A DNA stretch of 64,000 nucleotides, from the IMG/VR virus record IMGVR_UViG_3300009152_000030, positions 1 to 64,000 of that record. One strand, written 5' to 3'. Positions 60,101 through 64,000 of this stretch are shown in pieces. Position 1 is the stretch's first letter. Every line of letters starts with the position of its first letter. The translations under genes and the position numbers were made by a program. Under the pieces are notes generated by a model, which saw only the letters and a program-made list of their open reading frames with translations, searched no databases and had not been told where the DNA came from. The stretch is from a virus.

Positions 60101-61131
60101 CTGAGATATCTGAATATATAATGAAGAATGCCGGTAGAGGAATTCGTATGATGGGAGGTGCTGGCATTATAGCGGCTGGGGTTTCAGGTAATTATATGCT
60201 TGATATGCCTAGCTACAAGCCAACGACAAAAGATATATTAAAAATGTCTGGTGATGAAAGAAAAATTTATAACCCTGAAGATGTAAGAGGTAGCCAAAGC
60301 GGAGGAATGAAGAACGTGATGGTAGCTACCAACACAAATATAGATAAAATGAATCCTGCAGGATTTGCTGTTTCTGCTATTGATTCCAGTAAAGTTGACT
60401 ATGCAGTTGGTGACGCAGATACTGTTGAAATTATTAGCAAAGGTTTTATGGGTATAGGCCAACGTAAACTTGGAAGTGTGCGTCTTTCTGGCATAGATGC
60501 GCCTGAAACTGCACATGAAGGCTTTGGTGGCCCAGGAGAAATGCCGTTCTCTCAACCTGGCAAACAATACTTGTCTAACGTTCTTTCAGCAAGAAGTGGA
60601 GCTACTGTTGCCGTAGGTCAAGGTAGTACTTTTGGTCGTTCAGTTGGTATCGTCACAGACGATTCTGGGATTAACTACTCTTATGAAATGGTAAACCAAG
60701 GCTTAGCAACTATACTATATAGAAATAGTGCACAAGAAGATCTTGTAAGTCAGAAGCAATTTAATGCAGCTGAAAGAGTTGCCAGAGCGTCTAATAAGGG
60801 ATTATTTGCCGATCCATTCTACGCGGGCGTACACGTGGGCGTAGGAGGAAAAGAACGAAAAGGTTACAACGTTTTAAGTCCGTCAAACGCTTATAAATTC
60901 AAATTTGATAGAAGTCCTGGTACGTCAAAACAACAGGCAATAGAGGCTTCACAGGCAAGAAATGAAGAAATGAGCTATGCAATGGATATGTCTTATAATG
61001 ATTACAATGAAATATTCCATTCTGTAAATGCACTTTCTAGTAATAGAAAAAATGTTATGGCTGATATGCAAACTGTAGCAATGGCTGGAGGCTTAGAGCG
61101 AAACAGAGGTAGACGCAAGGAGCGGAGATAA
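57175..61131 (+). CDS. 1,318-residue protein with DnaQ-like and SNase-like domains
   Basis: Starts MADGKGDKVY after AAGGTT. Near residue 170 LIIDIETGGLFKDAPILQIA matches the ExoI motif of DEDD exonucleases; a weaker ExoII (AANLPYESFRVGKL, Glu in place of Asp) follows, and ExoIII is not obvious, so this domain may be inactive. Residues about 1080-1220 are a staphylococcal nuclease fold: GDADTVEI, VRLSGIDAPET, FGRSVGIV, MVNQGLATILY, keeping the catalytic Arg, Asp and Glu. In between are a Gly-rich helix and long unrecognised parts. Gene order suggests a virion or ejected protein. Confidence 0.8.
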   Translation: MADGKGDKVYTLKDYFVNPDADPIKAITALKGKYDHTNFISGVDAAVRGTFTLSTSILKGTYKATLGATKFINDISGANKKIVTTMETLIGTENTDNFFSYTDEVKKDAVRMYREVGKQMANFSVGKDKARPSEMIGGLTSTAIKQLKLEAMAMAGFNFKLDDIVKNALIIDIETGGLFKDAPILQIAMGDMARLDELKKTVGASDHTATLGATDAIERMSPKEQMAQGFLSMNLVPEAIIRDVEDAPDGSRKATFRSFSYIPRSEAEFKQRFGTWASGKFPWLSEFYEEYGEGPTGDKIISEARIQELQKQLQDKGYVELKSGQRVYSQKEGAKYSMLFAKEGSKQGRTLMAANLPYESFRVGKLWEHFLTQKGSGVQDAFEPSLENHGNYLNKDKDVVKAFGGKITSLRDMRSMLSATWRSERKRNILDANNFFFTEQARVLKEQGKNEDLISLLPAYVKNVSAGLNTRDQLDLTKMAFSGLMQTGLIETSGDVASGTNINLASQIILGFDEAHKALSDVMVQGRLLQEGKLGEVVSDISNIYRGKESGSALDQVRSVISSLSILGDSKKLGWLELAKVKDTNLEIDSSWLGDDPLGSRQGSVKTSQLRGVTRGTHSELTRSYNLDKELLRLSETVDSYTGVSGGLYAPNPAKMITHTYTDEAGALQTINVNPAMHEAFSMPMAVGKVKHTMLTGSGTEVSVLKTQSDWNIQNFIRDEYQRELSSATSSEVDLRFGPGTFENLQGLGHSTEDIISNYLNTPGPSSPVLTLEEMQTSARSKVKKTLIKRYAEGDNLKAKGINAEDLETRLGTLKSGLSSRHAAGTLFSQEQIKTLGEQGISVTPNMSEDEVSRASLALRMSGADGFKKDMDSALMPVLQGIKDRLGPTSVAQRASSAADFLYEAISERKKELVATGEYSTPKVQTPNYETVGKVYNFATSAKDKLKLGIDTLGSVLFSPRGLESGLLSKMSGASPEISEYIMKNAGRGIRMMGGAGIIAAGVSGNYMLDMPSYKPTTKDILKMSGDERKIYNPEDVRGSQSGGMKNVMVATNTNIDKMNPAGFAVSAIDSSKVDYAVGDADTVEIISKGFMGIGQRKLGSVRLSGIDAPETAHEGFGGPGEMPFSQPGKQYLSNVLSARSGATVAVGQGSTFGRSVGIVTDDSGINYSYEMVNQGLATILYRNSAQEDLVSQKQFNAAERVARASNKGLFADPFYAGVHVGVGGKERKGYNVLSPSNAYKFKFDRSPGTSKQQAIEASQARNEEMSYAMDMSYNDYNEIFHSVNALSSNRKNVMADMQTVAMAGGLERNRGRRKERR

Positions 61132-63608
61132 TGGCAAATGCAATTGTTAATTTTTTCAAGCACGCAGGTGGAACCTTAGGTTTAGCTGGAGTTGGCGCTG
61201 TTGCTAATGCTGCTAGATCTGCCTATAACTATAACCCAGAAGAGGATGAAGTTTTAGGAGCAACTCCTGTTGCCGGAAGATTAGGAGCAGCAGTTTCTGG
61301 TGCTGCAGTTGGTGCAGCGGCCGGTGTAGTGTTACAAGGTGGAGACTATGCATTAAGAGGCATAGGTAGATCAATGATGAGCTCTGAAGGATTAAAGGCT
61401 TACGATGCTGTTAATCCTAATAGACCAAAGACTTTATTTGGAGCACTTAGACAAGGATTTCAAAGAGTAGCTGGTGGAGATGTTACAGACTTTGAAGGAT
61501 ACACTGACTCCGTAATGGAAGCTGTTGGAAGTACTCCAACTATGGCAGTACAGAGACAGAAGCAAGCAGCAGCCGCTGTCGAGAAAGTTAAAGGTAAATT
61601 GCCAGGAGTTGATAGAGATATCCACGCTGCTAGTCAAGCGGCACAAGCAGCAAAAGCCAAACAAGAAGAAGTAGTAAAGAAATGGCAACCAAGACCTGCT
61701 ACTCCGGCTACTGCGCCTACTGTTATAAGTCGACCAACGGATCAGATTGATCGTGAATTAAATCAAGTTAATCGTGAAATAGGTGGAATTAATAAGCATC
61801 TTGGAAGTGCACCTAAACTTACGCCAGAAGAAATGGAAAAACAAGCGATTGAAGCTCGCAACCTAATGAGGAGAAGAGCTCGATTGGCAAAAAGTGTAGG
61901 GTTAGATAATAATGCACATGATGCCGATATTCAAAAACTTTTAACTGATCCAAATCAAAAAGCCGAGATTGGAACAATTACCTCATCATTGAATAATAAC
62001 CAAGCTCATTTAAATGAAAGACTTGAAGGATTAAATTCAAGGCAAGCAAAGCTTACAGAGGAATTAGAGGGCAATAGAGCTGCAGCTAAGAATGGGGTAA
62101 AAGTAGCAACTCCAGAAGAGTTAGAGGCTCGGAAAGAGAGAATGGCAAATTTAGAATCTAGGATTGATCCCACAAATCCAGAAAATTTTGAAGGGGCTGA
62201 CAGTGCTAACCCTTTTAAAGGTGAGAGTCAGGATTGGGCAAGGCAACAACTAGACGAAATGAATCGACAAGTAAAGGGTACACCAGCTAGTCCTGCATAT
62301 ACTCCTCCTGAAATTAAGTATGAAGCTCCAAAGCGAGGAAGATCTGCAAAGGCTCCGACACCTGCTTCAGCGCCGACCTCCCCACCGTTGCCTATGTCAA
62401 ACACACCTGTGGGTCCATCTTCTGCGTACCCATCTCCAATGACAGATGCACAGAGGCAAGCAGAGACAGCCCGACTGGATAAACTTGGACCTGCTTTTGG
62501 TGGTGGGTTTCCTTCAAAGCCACCTAAACCTCCTGCGCCACCGCCGCCTCCTCCTCCAGCGCCTCCTACTCATACTCTTCCTGGTCACAGAAGGCCGAGA
62601 CCTGCAGGCAAAGGTGCAGAAGAATTTAGCCAAGATTATGAGGAACATGCTGTTGCGGCTAGCGAAGAAACAGCAGCCAGAGAACAATTAAAGGCAGCAC
62701 AGAACTCGAAGAAAGAAATGTTGGCCCAACAAAAAAAGAATACACCTATTGCTGAGAATGCAGAAACTAGTAAATTAGCAAAAATATTTGAAAAGACTGA
62801 TAAGAATGCAATTGTTGATCCTGGATCAGTAGACCTAGGAGGTGCGGCATTGCAAGATATTGGAAGAATTGGTGCAGGTGCAGCTGGTATGGCGGCTGGT
62901 GCTCCTATTTATCTTGGTAGATATGCTGCCCATACTTATGAAAATGATGTTCTTAAACCTTATCGTGAAAGGGATGTACAGAGTCCTACTGTTGCACAAA
63001 GACAATTGCAACTAGACGATATAGGCAAAAATAGTCGTAAACTTACTGCAGTTGAGAAAAATGAATTAAATGTTTTACAGCAATACAGAGATGGAAGTAA
63101 ACTTCCTGGTAGAGCTTTTGATCGAGTAAATAGATCATACGAATTTGATCCTGCGAAACCTGGCATTCATACTGTTACTCCTGCTGCTAAAGCTGCAAAG
63201 CCTGGACAACCTGCGAAGGCACCGGCAGCGCCTGCTGGGGTGCCTATTCAACCTGCAATGGGAAAAGATATAACTAATGGTCTATTGTTTGGATTAGGAG
63301 GCGCAGGGGCCGCAGCTGGATTTGTAGGTGCAGCAACAAAAGCTTCTGCCTATGGTGCACCTGCGGATCATCCTATTAATGCATTAGGAGGCATGACCAA
63401 ACAAAATATTAGCGCAGAAGCTCAAATGCAAGCAGATAACTCTAATAGAGTTAGGATGACAAACCCATCAATGATCGGACTTAATGATGCGGATGAGTTG
63501 TATTTCCAAAATCCAAGCCTTAAACCTACTAGAAGTAGATCTAGACCGGGCCAGTATCATGATGATGGTAATCTAACCCTTGCCTTGAGTGCACTAAGAA
63601 GAGGATAA
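61131..63608 (+). CDS. Ala/Gly/Pro-rich probable virion protein
   Basis: 825 residues; ATG overlaps the upstream stop (TAATG). Three Gly/Ala-rich hydrophobic helices (LGAAVSGAAVGAAAGVVL near 60, GAGAAGMAAGAP near 585, LFGLGGAGAAAGFVGAA near 720), long charged coiled coils, and a Pro-rich stretch (PPAPPPPPPPAPP near 465). This resembles internal or ejected virion proteins, but no family is recognised. Confidence 0.7.
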   Translation: MANAIVNFFKHAGGTLGLAGVGAVANAARSAYNYNPEEDEVLGATPVAGRLGAAVSGAAVGAAAGVVLQGGDYALRGIGRSMMSSEGLKAYDAVNPNRPKTLFGALRQGFQRVAGGDVTDFEGYTDSVMEAVGSTPTMAVQRQKQAAAAVEKVKGKLPGVDRDIHAASQAAQAAKAKQEEVVKKWQPRPATPATAPTVISRPTDQIDRELNQVNREIGGINKHLGSAPKLTPEEMEKQAIEARNLMRRRARLAKSVGLDNNAHDADIQKLLTDPNQKAEIGTITSSLNNNQAHLNERLEGLNSRQAKLTEELEGNRAAAKNGVKVATPEELEARKERMANLESRIDPTNPENFEGADSANPFKGESQDWARQQLDEMNRQVKGTPASPAYTPPEIKYEAPKRGRSAKAPTPASAPTSPPLPMSNTPVGPSSAYPSPMTDAQRQAETARLDKLGPAFGGGFPSKPPKPPAPPPPPPPAPPTHTLPGHRRPRPAGKGAEEFSQDYEEHAVAASEETAAREQLKAAQNSKKEMLAQQKKNTPIAENAETSKLAKIFEKTDKNAIVDPGSVDLGGAALQDIGRIGAGAAGMAAGAPIYLGRYAAHTYENDVLKPYRERDVQSPTVAQRQLQLDDIGKNSRKLTAVEKNELNVLQQYRDGSKLPGRAFDRVNRSYEFDPAKPGIHTVTPAAKAAKPGQPAKAPAAPAGVPIQPAMGKDITNGLLFGLGGAGAAAGFVGAATKASAYGAPADHPINALGGMTKQNISAEAQMQADNSNRVRMTNPSMIGLNDADELYFQNPSLKPTRSRSRPGQYHDDGNLTLALSALRRG

Positions 63609-63613
63609 AAAGT

Positions 63614-64000
63614 ATGAATAAGCTTTTAAATTTTCTTCGTAACAATATTAGCACAAAGATTACCAATAAGGTAAAAGATTTTTTTGGGCCCGATAAGATA
63701 TCAGAACTCCACCCTCCACAAATGACAGACAGGAATGAAAGTTCCTTAATACGACAGAATGGTAGTGTGTCGCTTAATCCAAAAAGTCTATCACCAAAAG
63801 TTGACTATAGAGCTAATAGAAAGTTTTATGCAGACATAGCAGAGATGCATCAGCAAGCAAGGCGTTTTCCTTATATGATGACTAGTGTATTAGGAAGTCT
63901 AAATCCTGATACACGTAGGTCTGGTAAAGCATTTACGAATAAGCTTATGGCATTTAAGCCTCTTGATGGAAGTTCGGCAAGAGATCTGGCTAATGATTTC
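63614..64000 (+). CDS. hypothetical protein, 3' end outside window
   Basis: ATG five bases past the upstream stop; the first 129 codons are open to the window edge. Begins MNKLLNFLRNNISTKITNKV, basic at first and then mixed. Part of the same late operon. Confidence 0.65.
   Translation, partial: MNKLLNFLRNNISTKITNKVKDFFGPDKISELHPPQMTDRNESSLIRQNGSVSLNPKSLSPKVDYRANRKFYADIAEMHQQARRFPYMMTSVLGSLNPDTRRSGKAFTNKLMAFKPLDGSSARDLANDF

Overview
This window is a piece of the genome of a large tailed double-stranded DNA phage; both ends are cut inside genes. The evidence is the tight packing of small overlapping genes (many TAATG or ATGA junctions), the many orphan proteins, and a phage-style set of nucleotide-metabolism, repair, tRNA and lysis genes. 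Everything from 1 to about 55.5 kb reads leftward on the minus strand. From 55.84 kb a set of long, probably virion, genes reads rightward. The host cannot be named from the sequence. tRNAs for A/T-ending codons (UUA, AAA, ACA, CCA, AGA, probably AUA) suit a phage more AT-rich than its host.

Left part (1-35 kb, AT-rich). Nucleotide genes: thyX, a GMP-reductase-like protein, adenylosuccinate synthetase and a dCMP-deaminase-like protein. Together these would move nucleotides from G to A and from C to T. Repair genes: family-4 uracil-DNA glycosylase, a spore-photoproduct-lyase-like radical SAM protein, a UvdE-type UV endonuclease and an ATP-dependent DNA ligase. Others: S-adenosylmethionine decarboxylase, a proteasome/HslV-like Ntn hydrolase with an intact Thr/Asp/Lys set, a lytic transglycosylase, a MoxR ATPase plus VWA/metallopeptidase operon, and TilS beside a tRNA with anticodon CAU. 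tRNA-Leu(UAA) is split at the classic anticodon position by a group I intron carrying an HNH endonuclease gene.

Middle (35-41 kb). Two different SSB genes, tRNA-Arg, a string of very small (often membrane) genes, four copies of one hairpin (GGGGCTATCGCCCC on the minus strand), and a gene-poor tract at 39.13-39.58 kb made of covarying hairpin repeats.

Right part of the minus strand (41-55.5 kb, clearly higher GC). Seven long, unusual genes: a 1,452-residue protein with a C-terminal SLOG domain and a motif pair resembling two-barrel RNA polymerases; two large proteins sharing an undescribed C-terminal domain; a metallophosphatase fused to a histone-H1-like Lys/Ala tail; a membrane-anchored and a lipoprotein-like trypsin-family serine protease (paralogues); and two others. 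Nearly all start with chains of in-frame ATGs, each with its own Shine-Dalgarno sequence at a fixed distance and no stop between them, an arrangement I do not recognise.

The AT-rich divergent region (55.49-55.84 kb) holds two TATAAATA motifs like T4 late promoters. It is followed by a 4-Cys protein, a 1,318-residue protein with DnaQ-like and staphylococcal-nuclease-like domains, and an 825-residue Ala/Gly/Pro-rich protein, all consistent with late virion genes.
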